64,000 nt of DNA from Microvirga thermotolerans (GTDB taxonomy: Bacteria > Pseudomonadota > Alphaproteobacteria > Rhizobiales > Beijerinckiaceae): the NCBI RefSeq assembly GCF_009363855.1, contig NZ_CP045423.1, positions 2,882,001 through 2,946,000 of the forward strand, given 5' to 3'. Positions within the stretch are counted from its first letter, which is position 1. Each line of letters opens with the position of its first letter. Below are positions 8,529 through 17,415 of the stretch, in pieces. The notes under the pieces are model-generated. The model searched no databases. It saw only the letters and a program-made list of their open reading frames with translations, and was not told where the DNA came from. Both the position numbers and the translations under genes were made by a program.

Positions 8529-9788
8529 TCAGGCGGCCTGCGCGGGCGCGTCGAGGCCGCGGTAGAGGCGAAGGTGGCGGTCCGCCGTTTCGGCGATGGT
8601 CGGAGGCGGCCGGATTCCCTCGACCAGCCTGCTCCAGAGCCGCGGTTCCTGCATCGCCTGCCGCATGGCGCGGGCGAGCGCGACCGGATCGTCCGGGCGC
8701 ACGTGCAGGCCGTCGGTCCCGTCGCGCACGGCCTCGGCCATGCCGCCGATCCCGCTCGCGATCACCGGACGGCGGTGATGAAACGCCTCCTGAATGACGA
8801 GTGGCGCATTCTCCCACCAGATGGACGGCATCACGACCCAGTCGACCTGCGCCATCAGCACCGGAAGATCCTCGCGCCGGTAGGGGCCGAGGCGCACCGC
8901 GTGCGGCTCGACGGCGCGGGCGAGCGCATCGACCTCCTCCACGAACCCTTCCGACTGGAACGGCGCTCCGCCATGGATGCGCAGCTCGAAATCGCGCTCC
9001 CCCTCGGCGACCAGGCGCTGCGCCGCCTTCAGAAGCACGGTCGCACCCTTCCAGGGGTTGAGATTGCCGAAATAGCCGAAGACCGCCCGGCGCCCGTCCG
9101 GCGAGGGACGGTGCGCGGCGACCGGCGCCTCGGGCCGGCCGTTCGGCACCACGTCGATCCGCGCCGCGGGAATTCCCCAGGCGACGAAGCGCTCCTTGAT
9201 GAACCGGCTCGGGGCGATGAAGCGGTCGACCTGCGCGAACAGGGTCTTGATGTAGCGCTCGCGCAGGAGGAAACGGTCCGCCGCGGTCTCGGGGAAGCAC
9301 CCGGCGCAGCGGTTGGGTGAGGCGCGCTCGCAGCGCTCGCGGCCACGCGTCCGCATCATCAGCCCGTCATGGGCGCAGATGGCGTAATAGTCATGCAGGG
9401 TCATCACGATCCGCGCCTGCGGCAGCACGCGCCGGATCACGGCGATGAACTCCACGCCGAGAAGCAGGACGTGATGGAGATGCACCACGTCGGGCCTGAA
9501 CTCGCGCAGGAGCCCCGCAAGCTGCGGAACGACGCCGTAGGTGTCGACCTGGCTCAGGTAGAAATGGTCGAAATGGCCGCTCCAGAGCACCACCTCGTCC
9601 GGCGCGTCGCTCACCGCCTGGAAGCTCGTGCCGGGCCGGGGCTCCCGGTGGATGCGGTTGGTGGCCGCCAGGAACAGGGCCTCGACGTCCGGCCTTCCCC
9701 TAAGCTCACGGAACAGGTCGTGGGCGAAGATCTCCGTTCCCCCGGGGTGCAGGTCCGGATGATTGTGGGCGACGACGAGGACGCGCAT
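8529..9788 (-). CDS. Glycosyltransferase family 4 (second copy)
   Basis: 419 aa, GT-B fold. It begins MRVLVVAHNHPDLHPGGTEIF with the donor-side Gly loop. The cysteine cluster C-x-R-x-SP-x-x-C-x-x-CFPE is followed by FIAPSRFIKERFVAWGI, the second Rossmann half has FGYFGNLNPWKGATVLLKA, and the donor loop is PSIWWENAPLVIQEAFHH. It is clearly a paralogue of 4186-5484, which suggests two successive sugar additions on one glycan. The ATG at 9786-9788 starts 2 bp after the stop of the methyltransferase gene. The open frame runs further upstream but only as a shadow of that gene. Confidence 0.85.
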   Translation of the reverse strand: MRVLVVAHNHPDLHPGGTEIFAHDLFRELRGRPDVEALFLAATNRIHREPRPGTSFQAVSDAPDEVVLWSGHFDHFYLSQVDTYGVVPQLAGLLREFRPDVVHLHHVLLLGVEFIAVIRRVLPQARIVMTLHDYYAICAHDGLMMRTRGRERCERASPNRCAGCFPETAADRFLLRERYIKTLFAQVDRFIAPSRFIKERFVAWGIPAARIDVVPNGRPEAPVAAHRPSPDGRRAVFGYFGNLNPWKGATVLLKAAQRLVAEGERDFELRIHGGAPFQSEGFVEEVDALARAVEPHAVRLGPYRREDLPVLMAQVDWVVMPSIWWENAPLVIQEAFHHRRPVIASGIGGMAEAVRDGTDGLHVRPDDPVALARAMRQAMQEPRLWSRLVEGIRPPPTIAETADRHLRLYRGLDAPAQAA

Positions 9789-9790
9789 GG

Positions 9791-10627
9791 TCAGGCCGCC
9801 TCCTCCGGCTTCGTCGCGATGACGATGTCCTGGTAATGGGCACTGTCGATGCCGCGCCAATGGCCGAGGCTGACCTTGCGGATGCGGAGTCCCGCCGCCT
9901 GCAGGGCTCCCTCGATCAGCGCCCTGTCGAACCCGATGGCGGCAAGCGGAGCGGCGGGGTCGCCGTACCAGGTTCCCTCCTCCCGTCCCGGCGTGAAGCG
10001 GGGACGCGCGCCGGTCCTCTCCACGTCCCCGTCGAGCACGAGAAAGGCCGTCATGAAGAGCCGGCCGCCCGGCGCCAGCAGGCGCATGACCTCGCGGGCA
10101 TAGGCGGAGATTTCCGGGACGGGCAGGTGCGTCGCGACCGAGACCATCGCGGCGAAGTCGAAGCCCGCGTCCGAGAAGGGCAGCACGACCTCGTGACCGG
10201 CCAGCGATCCGCCCGGATTGTAGAGCTCGTGCGCCAGGTCGACCTGGCAGAACCGGAAGTTCGGATAGACGGGCGTGACGTTCTGCACGCACCATTCGAT
10301 TCCTTCCTTCACCGGATCGACGCCCTCGTAGCGGCCCTTCTCCCCGTCGAGATACTGGGTCAGCGGCACCGCCATGCGGCCGATGCCGCAGCCGATGTCG
10401 AGGACGCGGTCGGAAGGCCTAAGGCCGCCGATGCGCACGAAATGTCCGAGAAACTCCGCGCCGATGGCCCGGTAGTCCCCGTCGCCGACGAAAACGTTCT
10501 CCGGCGGAGGCGCCGGCAGGAAGCGGTTGCGCGCGAGAGCCTCCTGGAGCGCGGAGAGGCGGTCCTCCTCCGCGGGGGAGAGCAGAGGCCGATAGGCGGA
10601 AACCTTGCTGCCGACCTGAGCGTTCAT
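9791..10627 (-). CDS. Class I SAM-dependent methyltransferase
   Basis: 278 aa. The SAM-binding motif I reads RVLDIGCGIGRMAVPL near residue 95, followed by the acidic residue of motif II (YEGVDPVKEG) and the later LPVPEISAYAREVMRLLAPGGRLF region. This is a soluble class I methyltransferase. In a glycosyltransferase cluster it most likely O- or N-methylates a sugar or caps the glycan, but the acceptor is not visible in the sequence. Its start ATG overlaps the stop of the upstream GT2 gene by 4 bp and it runs into the GT4 gene with a 2-bp gap, so it is part of one transcript. Confidence 0.8.
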   Translation of the reverse strand: MNAQVGSKVSAYRPLLSPAEEDRLSALQEALARNRFLPAPPPENVFVGDGDYRAIGAEFLGHFVRIGGLRPSDRVLDIGCGIGRMAVPLTQYLDGEKGRYEGVDPVKEGIEWCVQNVTPVYPNFRFCQVDLAHELYNPGGSLAGHEVVLPFSDAGFDFAAMVSVATHLPVPEISAYAREVMRLLAPGGRLFMTAFLVLDGDVERTGARPRFTPGREEGTWYGDPAAPLAAIGFDRALIEGALQAAGLRIRKVSLGHWRGIDSAHYQDIVIATKPEEAA

Positions 10628-12852
10628 GCGGCCTTACTCCTCGTTCTTGCGGTTTTTCTGTACGCGCTCATGATCGCGGCGATCCGGTCTCCCCAGCGGG
10701 AGGCGTGGAGGGCGCAGTTGTACTGCCAGGCGACGCCCTTCATGTATTCGCCGCTCAGCGTCATCGACTTGCGTTCGAGATGGTAGAGCTCGACCTCGGG
10801 CGCATAGAGGATCCGGCGCTCGGCGGCGCTGATCTTGAGGCACAGGTCGCTGTCCTCGTAGTCGCCGATCACGTAATCCTCCGTGAAGCCGCCGACCTTC
10901 TCGAAAAGCTCGCGCGACGTCACGAGGCAGGCCCCGGTTACGGCGGGAACGACGCGCTCCTCCGTCGCGGGCGGATAGAAGCGCGGCATGCCCTTGTAGA
11001 AGTGATGGTTGAGCCAGCGCCCGCGATGATCGCGCTCGAAATACATGCCCGCGTGCTGGAGCGAGCCGTCCTCGAACAGGAGCTTCGGGCCCACCGCTCC
11101 GATGCGCCTGCGCCCGTCGAGACGCGACGCGAGGGCCTGGAGCCAGCCGTGCGAGACCGGAACGACGTCGGAATTGACGAGCGCGAGCACGTCGCCCCGG
11201 GCGAGGGCCGCTCCCGCGTTGCAGGCGCGCGCATACCCGCCGTTGCGTTCCATGACGGCGAGGAGGACCGGAAGCCCGTAGACGAGATGCAGGCCGCCGA
11301 TCAGGTGTTCGACCTCCGCCGCCTGCTCCGGCGAGTCGAGGACATAGATCAGCTCGGCATTCTGCCGGAACCAGGGATCCATGGCGAAGGCGGCGATCTG
11401 GAAGCGCAGGAAATCGAGCGCCTTGTAGAGGGGAATGACGACGGACGCCTTCGGACGCGCCGGCAGCTCCCCGATCCGATGCAGGCGCGGCGCGTTCGCG
11501 CGGGCCTGCGTCCGGCGGTGGAGTTCGGCGATCACCGGCGTCAGCACGTTCGCGAGGAGCGTCTCGCTGACATGCTGTGGCGGCACGGCGCGAAGCGCCG
11601 CGGCGCGGGCCTCCGCGGGGTCGGCGGGCTGGGGAGCCGGAACCAGCGGGTGATAGGCCCCCGAGCGCAGCAGGAGGCGGAAGCGCGGCTGGAGAAGCGG
11701 CGCCGCGCCACGGGGGGAAGGCGCGAGAGCCGCGAATCCCGTGGCGGCGACGCGCCCTCCGCCGACGGCTTCCGCAGTGACGGGAAAGCGATGGAGGCTC
11801 CCGGTCAGGTCATGGACCGTTCCGCTCTCCGTGACGGCGGCGATGCCCGCGACGAGGCCCAAAGGATCCCGGAACCAGCCGGTGACGAGCGTCCCGGAGG
11901 GCGTGGAAAGGGCGCAGGCGATCTCCGCCGCGAGGCCCGCGCCCGTGACCTGCTGACGGTCGAGGGGCGCGGCGAGCTGCACCTCCACCGACGCGGCGCT
12001 GCCGGAAGCGGCGAGACCGGAGAGTTCGGCGAGCAGATGCTCGCGCAGGCCGGCCGCCTTCTTGCCGTGCTCGCGCAGCCACGCGGTGAGCGAGGGCGGC
12101 CTCCTCTCGGGCCTGAGCAGCCGCCGCACCACGATGCCTTCCTGCCCGCAGATGGCGAGCCAGCCGCCCTGCTCCGCCGCTTCGAGAGCGGCCAGCAGAT
12201 GAAGCATCTCCCGACCGCTTCCGAGCGGCGCGCGGTGCGGCTCGCCCTTCAGCTTCTCCACGCCGCGCGCTCCGATGCGGTGGATGGACCGGACCGGGCC
12301 GAAGCCCGCCGGGAACGGTGTCTGCACGAGGGCGAGACCGTCGACCGCGCGCGCGACGACGGCGGCAGGCTGGGGCGACGGATCGAGGCGATGCAAGAGC
12401 GCGCCGACGGCGCGGACGAAGCCCGCATTGCGGTTAAGACGGAAGAGGCCGCTCCAGAGATTGAGAAGCGTCGAAGCGAGCGTGGCGCCCGCGCGGTCTT
12501 CGAGACCGTCGAGAAGGATGGCCGCGTCGAGCGCGGGGAGCGGCGCGTCGCCCGCGACGGTCAGTTCCGCGCTCAGGCCGAGAGCCTCGATCGCGAGCGT
12601 CGCATGCAGCGCCCTGCCCTCGGGCCGGCGCAGGACCCACAGGAGACGCGTGCCGCCGCCTTGACGCGGAAGGCGAAGGGATGCGGTCGGAGCGACGGCG
12701 ACGGCCTCTGCGACGGAGAGGGACGCGGGCGAACGCACCGGCTCCGGCACATCCCAGACCGCCAGCATCGCCGCGCCGCCGAGATGGAACGCGAGCGGCT
12801 TGTCCGCTTCGCCCGCCATAGGGTCCATGTCCGAAAGGTCGAGCAACGCCAT
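10624..12852 (-). CDS. Multi-domain glycosyltransferase family 2 protein
   Basis: 742 aa. The first 430 residues are an extension of unknown role containing a SGTLVTGWFRDPL core that recurs in the 753-aa neighbour. From about residue 470 a GT2 domain follows: KASVVIPLYKALDFL, RNGGYARACNAGAALARG, the donor motif VNSDVVPV, then GPKLLFEDGSLQHAG and the acid/base region DYEDSDLCLKI, so this copy looks active. Enzymes of this type add sugars to surface polysaccharide or glycoprotein repeats in the cytoplasm. It is the first gene of the glycan block, 60 bp downstream of the RTX gene with a hairpin between them. Confidence 0.8.
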   Translation of the reverse strand: MALLDLSDMDPMAGEADKPLAFHLGGAAMLAVWDVPEPVRSPASLSVAEAVAVAPTASLRLPRQGGGTRLLWVLRRPEGRALHATLAIEALGLSAELTVAGDAPLPALDAAILLDGLEDRAGATLASTLLNLWSGLFRLNRNAGFVRAVGALLHRLDPSPQPAAVVARAVDGLALVQTPFPAGFGPVRSIHRIGARGVEKLKGEPHRAPLGSGREMLHLLAALEAAEQGGWLAICGQEGIVVRRLLRPERRPPSLTAWLREHGKKAAGLREHLLAELSGLAASGSAASVEVQLAAPLDRQQVTGAGLAAEIACALSTPSGTLVTGWFRDPLGLVAGIAAVTESGTVHDLTGSLHRFPVTAEAVGGGRVAATGFAALAPSPRGAAPLLQPRFRLLLRSGAYHPLVPAPQPADPAEARAAALRAVPPQHVSETLLANVLTPVIAELHRRTQARANAPRLHRIGELPARPKASVVIPLYKALDFLRFQIAAFAMDPWFRQNAELIYVLDSPEQAAEVEHLIGGLHLVYGLPVLLAVMERNGGYARACNAGAALARGDVLALVNSDVVPVSHGWLQALASRLDGRRRIGAVGPKLLFEDGSLQHAGMYFERDHRGRWLNHHFYKGMPRFYPPATEERVVPAVTGACLVTSRELFEKVGGFTEDYVIGDYEDSDLCLKISAAERRILYAPEVELYHLERKSMTLSGEYMKGVAWQYNCALHASRWGDRIAAIMSAYRKTARTRSKAA

Positions 12853-12877
12853 GCCGTTCCAGAGCCCTCGAGGTTGG

Positions 12878-12904
12878 GGCGCTGCAGCGCGGGGCTGCAG
12901 CGCC
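12878..12904. other. Inverted repeat between RTX gene and glycan block
   Basis: A perfect 10-bp stem (12878-12887 with 12895-12904) and a 7-nt loop CGCGGGG. It lies 8 bp beyond the RTX stop codon and 25 bp before the GT2 start, read on the minus strand. There is no U-tract after it on that strand, so it may slow or stabilise the upstream message rather than end it fully. Such a site would let the RTX protein be made in large excess over the transferases. Confidence 0.5.
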
Positions 12905-12912
12905 TTTGCACG

Positions 12913-13653
12913 TTATTGGACGGAGAAGTAGTCGCCCGGGTTGTTCTGCACGTCCTCGGCATTGACGTTGACGAGGGTGATCGTGTCGCCGTTTCCGAGG
13001 TCGATGAGCGTGTTGCCACCGACCTGATGGACGCGGCTCGCGATGTCGTCCGCCGAGGCGATGTCCGTGCCGTTGATCCCCTTGGAGATCTGGAGCAGGT
13101 CCTCGCCGACCTTGAAGTCCATGACGACGTCGTTGCCGCCGCCGCCGGAGAACACGAAGACGTCCTGCCCCGAATTGCCGTGCAGCACGTCGTCGCCGGC
13201 GCCGCCCTGGATGACGTCGTCGCCCGAACCGCCGCGGATGACGTCGTCGCCCGCGCCGCCCTGGAGCAGGTCGTCTCCGGCATTGCCGTCCAGGCTGTCG
13301 TTGCCGTCGCCGCCCTGGAGGACGTCGTTGCCGTTGCCACCCCGGAGATAGTCGTCACCGGCGCCGCCCTGCAGCACGTCGTCGCCGTTGCCGCCGAAGA
13401 GCACGTCCTCACCGGCGCCGCCCTGCATCATGTCGTTGCCGTTGCCGCCGAAGAGCACGTCGTGGCCGGCGCCGCCGAACAGGGCGTCCTCGCCTTCCCC
13501 GCCGAAGAGAAGGTCGTCGCCGTCCCCGCCGAAGAGAGCGTCGCCGCCGCGCCCTCCGAAGAGGAAGTCGTCTCCGCCATTCCCGAAGATCACATCCGGG
13601 GAATGGGTACCATGAAGCGTGTCGTGATAGGCACCACCTTCAAGAGTTGCCAT
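12913..13653 (-). CDS. Small RTX (haemolysin-type calcium-binding) protein, probable type I secretion substrate
   Basis: 246 aa. Almost from the first residue it consists of GGxGxDxLx nonapeptides, about 16 in register (residues about 14-160), which fold into a Ca-binding parallel beta-roll outside the cell. The C-terminal 80 residues ([17 protein letters not shown], then a D/N-rich tail ending DYFSVQ) look like a type I secretion C-terminal domain. There is no N-terminal signal peptide, as expected for T1SS cargo, and no separate effector domain, so a structural, adhesive or matrix role is likely. Start: the ATG at 13653 has GGAGA six bases upstream; a longer frame to 13773 has no such site. 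The exporter operon lies immediately upstream on the same strand. Confidence 0.8.
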   Translation of the reverse strand: MATLEGGAYHDTLHGTHSPDVIFGNGGDDFLFGGRGGDALFGGDGDDLLFGGEGEDALFGGAGHDVLFGGNGNDMMQGGAGEDVLFGGNGDDVLQGGAGDDYLRGGNGNDVLQGGDGNDSLDGNAGDDLLQGGAGDDVIRGGSGDDVIQGGAGDDVLHGNSGQDVFVFSGGGGNDVVMDFKVGEDLLQISKGINGTDIASADDIASRVHQVGGNTLIDLGNGDTITLVNVNAEDVQNNPGDYFSVQ

Positions 13654-13999
13654 GCCTGTCTCCTTGCTGTCTGGCCGGAGGGTCAGCTGCCCACCGGATG
13701 GATGGGGTGGATTACTGCGGACGAAACTCCCTGACGTTTCAGAAGCAGGGTTCGCGAAGGGCGTGCCTCGCATTCGCCGCGGTGCAAAACTGCTAAAGAG
13801 CGGCCGATTTGTAAACCCCGAAAAGCAGTAAAAAACGTAATCCGCGGCAGTATTTTTGCGTATTTATCTAGTAATAAAATCGTTCATTAGAAGATATAAA
13901 CTCAAACAGTTTTATTTCGATTTTCGAAATATTTGCCATGGACGTCCGGTCAAGAGAGAAGCGCGAGGCGCGGCCATCTCCCTTTGCGGGCGCAGCACG
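13654..13999. other. AT-rich intergenic region upstream of the RTX gene
   Basis: No gene seen. Bases 13800-13940 are strikingly AT-rich for this genome, with A- and T-runs, which fits a promoter or upstream control region for the minus-strand RTX gene. It contains a palindrome at 13914-13930 that resembles the site in front of the MarR-type gene. Confidence 0.5.
13914..13930. promoter_or_regulatory. Candidate operator similar to the MarR-gene palindrome
   Basis: ATTTCGATTTTCGAAAT has 7-bp arms around TTT. It agrees with the 17-bp core at 17417-17433 in 14 of 17 positions by hand alignment. It lies about 260 bp upstream of the RTX start, between the end of the exporter operon and the RTX gene. 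Control of RTX by the MarR-type protein is inferred from this match only. Confidence 0.4.
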
Positions 14000-14025
14000 G
14001 CCGCCCCTTCTGCAGAAGGGGCGGC
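14000..14025 (-). terminator. Hairpin ending the type I secretion operon
   Basis: A 26-bp perfect palindrome (GCCGCCCCTTCTG and its complement) 14 bp after the stop of the HlyD-type gene. There is no long U-run, but position and stem strength fit a terminator. Confidence 0.6.
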
Positions 14026-14038
14026 GGTTCCTGACGGA

Positions 14039-15436
14039 TCACTCCTCGCGGAACGCGCGGTTGAAGCTCTCCGTGATCGGCGCCAGCAGGTAGTCGATGG
14101 CGCGGCGCGGCTTGTTGAGAATGAGGATCTCGGCCGGCATGCCGGGATAGAGCTTGACGGCCGGATTGCTCGCCAGGCTTTCCGGGGCGATTGCGGCCCT
14201 CACCACGTAGAAGGCGGACTCGTTGCGCTCGTCGATCTGCTGATCCGCCGAGAGATAGGTCAGCGTGCCCGCGAGCGGAGGCGTGCTCCGGTTGTTGTAG
14301 GCGGTGAGCCTCACCTGGACGGGCGCCCCCACATGGACGGAGTCGATGTCGCGCAGCCCGACCTTCGCCTCGATGATCAGCGGCTCGTGCTCGGGAACGA
14401 TGTCGAGGATCGGCTGGCCCGGCGAGATGACGCCGCCCGGGGTGCGCATGCGGATGTTCGTGACGATGCCGCTCTGCGGCGAGACCACCTCGATCCGGCG
14501 CAGGACGTCGTCCGCCGCGCTCATGCGCTCGACGGTCTCGGCGAGCTCCAGCTGCGCCGCCTGGAGATCGGCGGCAACCTGCTGCTGGAAGTCGTTCTCG
14601 ATGGAGACGATCTCCAGCTCGGCCGCGGCCTTGGCCTGCTCGGCTTTCGCCTTGCGCGCCACGAGCTCCGCCGCCCGGCCGGTCAGCTCGCTCTCCCGGG
14701 TCTGCAGCTCGGTGAGGCGCGGACGGGGCGCGTAACCCTTCTCCACGAGCGTCGCGACGGCATTGAGCTCCCGGCTCAGGAGCTCGGCCTGGCGGGCGTT
14801 CGCCACGGCCTGGGCGTTGATCGCCGCAAGCTCCGCGGTCTGCTGCTCGACCGTCTTCCGCTGAATGTCGATCTTGCGGCCGAACATTTCCCGGCGGGAG
14901 GCGAAGACATTGCGCTCCGCCTTCATCACCTCCGCGGCGATGGGGCTCGGGGATGCCTTCAACGCCTCGGGGAAGGCCAGGTCCGCCTCGCGCGCCTGCT
15001 CGGCGCGGAGGCGCACGAGGCGCGCCTCGAGGCCGATCCGCTTGGCCCGAAGCTGCTCGAGCTCGGCCCTGGCGCGCGTGTCGTCGAGCTTCAGGAGCGG
15101 CTGTCCCGCCTGGACCGGGTCGCCCTCCTGGACGAGCAGGGTCTTGAGGATGCCGCCTTCGAGATGGCTCACGGTCTTGCGCTTGGAATCGACGATCACC
15201 GTCGCGTTCGCCACGGCCGCGCTGTCGAGGCGCGCGGCGAAGGCCCAGCCGACGAAGCCGCCGAGTCCGAGGACGACGGTGAGCGCGCCTGCGATGACCG
15301 GGGTGCGGAGGGACGGCCCGCCGCGCTCCTCGCTCTCGAAGCGCTCGATCCACGGGCGGACCGGTTCCGCCTCGTGTGCGACCGGGAGGGATCCGGATCT
15401 CGGCCGGCCCTGAATGAGAATCTCAGTGCGTGCCAC
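14039..15436 (-). CDS. HlyD-family type I secretion membrane fusion (adaptor) protein
   Basis: 465 aa. This periplasmic adaptor joins the inner-membrane ABC exporter to an outer-membrane TolC-like channel. It has a short cytoplasmic N-terminus, one membrane helix (APVIAGALTVVLGLGGFVGWAF, about residues 45-66), then a barrel-sandwich half (VSHLEGGILKTLLVQEGDPV), a long Ala/Glu/Gln-rich coiled coil (residues 110-290), the returning half (VSPQSGIVTNIRMRTPGGVI) and the end segment GMPAEILIL that marks HlyD/PrtE proteins. It overlaps the ABC gene by 14 bp. No tolC-like gene is in the window, so the outer-membrane channel is encoded elsewhere. Confidence 0.92.
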   Translation of the reverse strand: MARTEILIQGRPRSGSLPVAHEAEPVRPWIERFESEERGGPSLRTPVIAGALTVVLGLGGFVGWAFAARLDSAAVANATVIVDSKRKTVSHLEGGILKTLLVQEGDPVQAGQPLLKLDDTRARAELEQLRAKRIGLEARLVRLRAEQAREADLAFPEALKASPSPIAAEVMKAERNVFASRREMFGRKIDIQRKTVEQQTAELAAINAQAVANARQAELLSRELNAVATLVEKGYAPRPRLTELQTRESELTGRAAELVARKAKAEQAKAAAELEIVSIENDFQQQVAADLQAAQLELAETVERMSAADDVLRRIEVVSPQSGIVTNIRMRTPGGVISPGQPILDIVPEHEPLIIEAKVGLRDIDSVHVGAPVQVRLTAYNNRSTPPLAGTLTYLSADQQIDERNESAFYVVRAAIAPESLASNPAVKLYPGMPAEILILNKPRRAIDYLLAPITESFNRAFREE

Positions 15437-17198
15437 GGGTCGAATCTCCCTGGACGGCCCTCACGGCCGGAGTGGAAGCGGGCTTGGCGATCTTCTCGGC
15501 GATCTTCTCGCCGCGGCCGTCGATGTCCACCACCGAGGCGCGCGGCCCGAACTGGGCGATGCGCCCGTCCTGGAGCACGAGAAGCTTGTCGGCCACCTGC
15601 ATGATCGAGGGGCGGTGCGCGATGAGGACGACGATGGCGCCGTCCGCCCGCGCCGCCTCGATGGCCCGGATGAGGGCGCGCTCGCCCTCCGTGTCGAGGT
15701 TGGCGTTCGGCTCGTCGAGAACGATCAGGCGCGGATGGCCGTAGAGCGCCCTGGCGAGGGCGATCCGCTGCCTCTGCCCCCCGGACAGGACGAAGCTGCC
15801 GTCGCCGAGGCGCGTGTCGTAGCCCAGGGGGAACCGTCCGATCATGGCATGGACGTCGGCCCGCCGCGCCGCCTCGAGGACGAGCTGCGGATCGGCCTGC
15901 TGCATCCGGGCGATGTTCTCCCGGATGGTGCCGTCGAGCAGCGACACGGATTGCGGCAGGTAGCCGACCATGCGCCCGAAGGATTCGCGCTCCCACAGGA
16001 ACACGTTGTGGCCGTCGAGATAGATGCCGCCGGTCGTCGGCCTGAACACGCCGACGAGGAGCCGCGCGAGGGTCGACTTGCCGGCCGCAGAGGGGCCGAC
16101 CACGCCGAGCACCTCGCCCGGAGACAGCGAGAACGAGATTCCCTTGAGGACCGGAACGTCGGAACCGGGCGGCGCATAGACCAGGCGATCGACCACGAGG
16201 TCGCCGGAGGTGCGCGGCGTGGGCTGGGTGTCGCGCCTCGGCGTCTCCTTCTCCAGGAGCTCGACCACGCGCTTCCAGGCTGCGGAGGCGAGGACCCATT
16301 GCCGCCAGCCGTCGACCATGGAGTCGAAGGGCAGCAGGAGGCGGCCCATGATGATGCTGGCCGCCACCATGGAGCCCGGGCTCACCTCCTGCCTGATCAC
16401 GAGCACGGCGCCGACGGACAGCACCGCGATCTGCATCATGTAGCGGCAGGTCCGCGTCAGGGACGACATGGCGCGCCCGCGCCTGGTGGCGATGTCGAGG
16501 AGATCCTGTCCGCGCAGCTGCGCGGCCCGCCAGCGCCGCGCCAGGGCGGGCAGCATGCCCATGGCCTCGATGGCCTCCGCATGGCGCAGGCTGGCGCTCA
16601 TGTCGCCGATGCCCTGGATCGTGGACTCGTTCGCCCGCCTGAGCGGGCGCCGCGTGAGCAGGTCGGAGGCGAGGCTCAGCACCACGATGAGAATCGCGGA
16701 GACAAGCGCGACAAGGCCGTAGAGCGGATGCAGCGCGAAGAGGACCGCGAGGAAGATCGGGCACCAGATCGCTTCGAGGGGCACGCCGATGGCATTGCCC
16801 GTGATGAAGGACCTCAGATCGTTGAGATCGCGAATCGCCTGCCCGGCGCGGCCGCCGCCCTGCTGGACCGAGGCCGCGACGGCCGCCTGGAGAACGGGAA
16901 GGTTCAGCCGGCGCAGCAGGAGGCTGCCCATCACCTGGAACGTGAGGGCGCGCACGTAATCGAGAATTCCGAACAGGATCAGCCCGATGGCGGCGATGAC
17001 GATCAGCATCGTGAGCGTGTCGACGCTCTGGCTGTTCACGACCCGGTCGTGCACCTGCAGCATGAAGAGCGGCACGGTGAGTTGCAGGACGTTGATGATC
17101 GCGCTCAGGAGGCCCGCATAAGCGAGGCCCGCGAAGAGCGCCTTGCGGCCGCGGTGGATGAGGTCCGCGGCTTCCCCAGAGACAGTCGCCTTGTTCAT
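15423..17198 (-). CDS. Type I secretion system permease/ATPase (PrtD/HlyB-like)
   Basis: About 591 aa. It exports RTX proteins across both membranes in one step. The N-terminal half has six membrane helices (AGLLSAIINVLQLTVPLFML, LIVIAAIGLILFGILDYV and others). The C-terminal ABC domain has Walker A GPSAAGKST, signature LSGGQRQRIALARAL, Walker B LIVLDEPNANLD and the H-loop IVVLIAHRPS. There is no N-terminal C39-like domain, so it belongs with the PrtD group. Start: ATG at 17198 has AGGA nine bases upstream; ATG at 17207 is in frame but abuts the AGGA. The RTX proteins at 12913, 26796 and 33508 are candidate cargo. Confidence 0.92.
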   Translation of the reverse strand: MNKATVSGEAADLIHRGRKALFAGLAYAGLLSAIINVLQLTVPLFMLQVHDRVVNSQSVDTLTMLIVIAAIGLILFGILDYVRALTFQVMGSLLLRRLNLPVLQAAVAASVQQGGGRAGQAIRDLNDLRSFITGNAIGVPLEAIWCPIFLAVLFALHPLYGLVALVSAILIVVLSLASDLLTRRPLRRANESTIQGIGDMSASLRHAEAIEAMGMLPALARRWRAAQLRGQDLLDIATRRGRAMSSLTRTCRYMMQIAVLSVGAVLVIRQEVSPGSMVAASIIMGRLLLPFDSMVDGWRQWVLASAAWKRVVELLEKETPRRDTQPTPRTSGDLVVDRLVYAPPGSDVPVLKGISFSLSPGEVLGVVGPSAAGKSTLARLLVGVFRPTTGGIYLDGHNVFLWERESFGRMVGYLPQSVSLLDGTIRENIARMQQADPQLVLEAARRADVHAMIGRFPLGYDTRLGDGSFVLSGGQRQRIALARALYGHPRLIVLDEPNANLDTEGERALIRAIEAARADGAIVVLIAHRPSIMQVADKLLVLQDGRIAQFGPRASVVDIDGRGEKIAEKIAKPASTPAVRAVQGDSTRGTH

Positions 17199-17415
17199 GC
17201 GAACCATTCCTGCAGCGATTTGTTCGACGAAAATGTGACGGAGAGCGAGTAATCGGCAACCCCGGTGGCAGGGATTATTTCCGATTGATTGACCCGTTGA
17301 TAATTCTCTATACCATCATATGTCGGAGTTGCGGAATGTCACCCTGGAAATAGCACTCCCTTTATAACACAACGAAACACCACAACTTATAAGTTTAGGG
17401 AAATCGCCCGGGAAA

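Noticed and set aside
10705..13734. A 1009-codon plus-strand frame across the GT2 and RTX genes
   Set aside because: It spans two genes with clear families on the other strand and has only shadow composition (Arg/Ala/Glu-rich).
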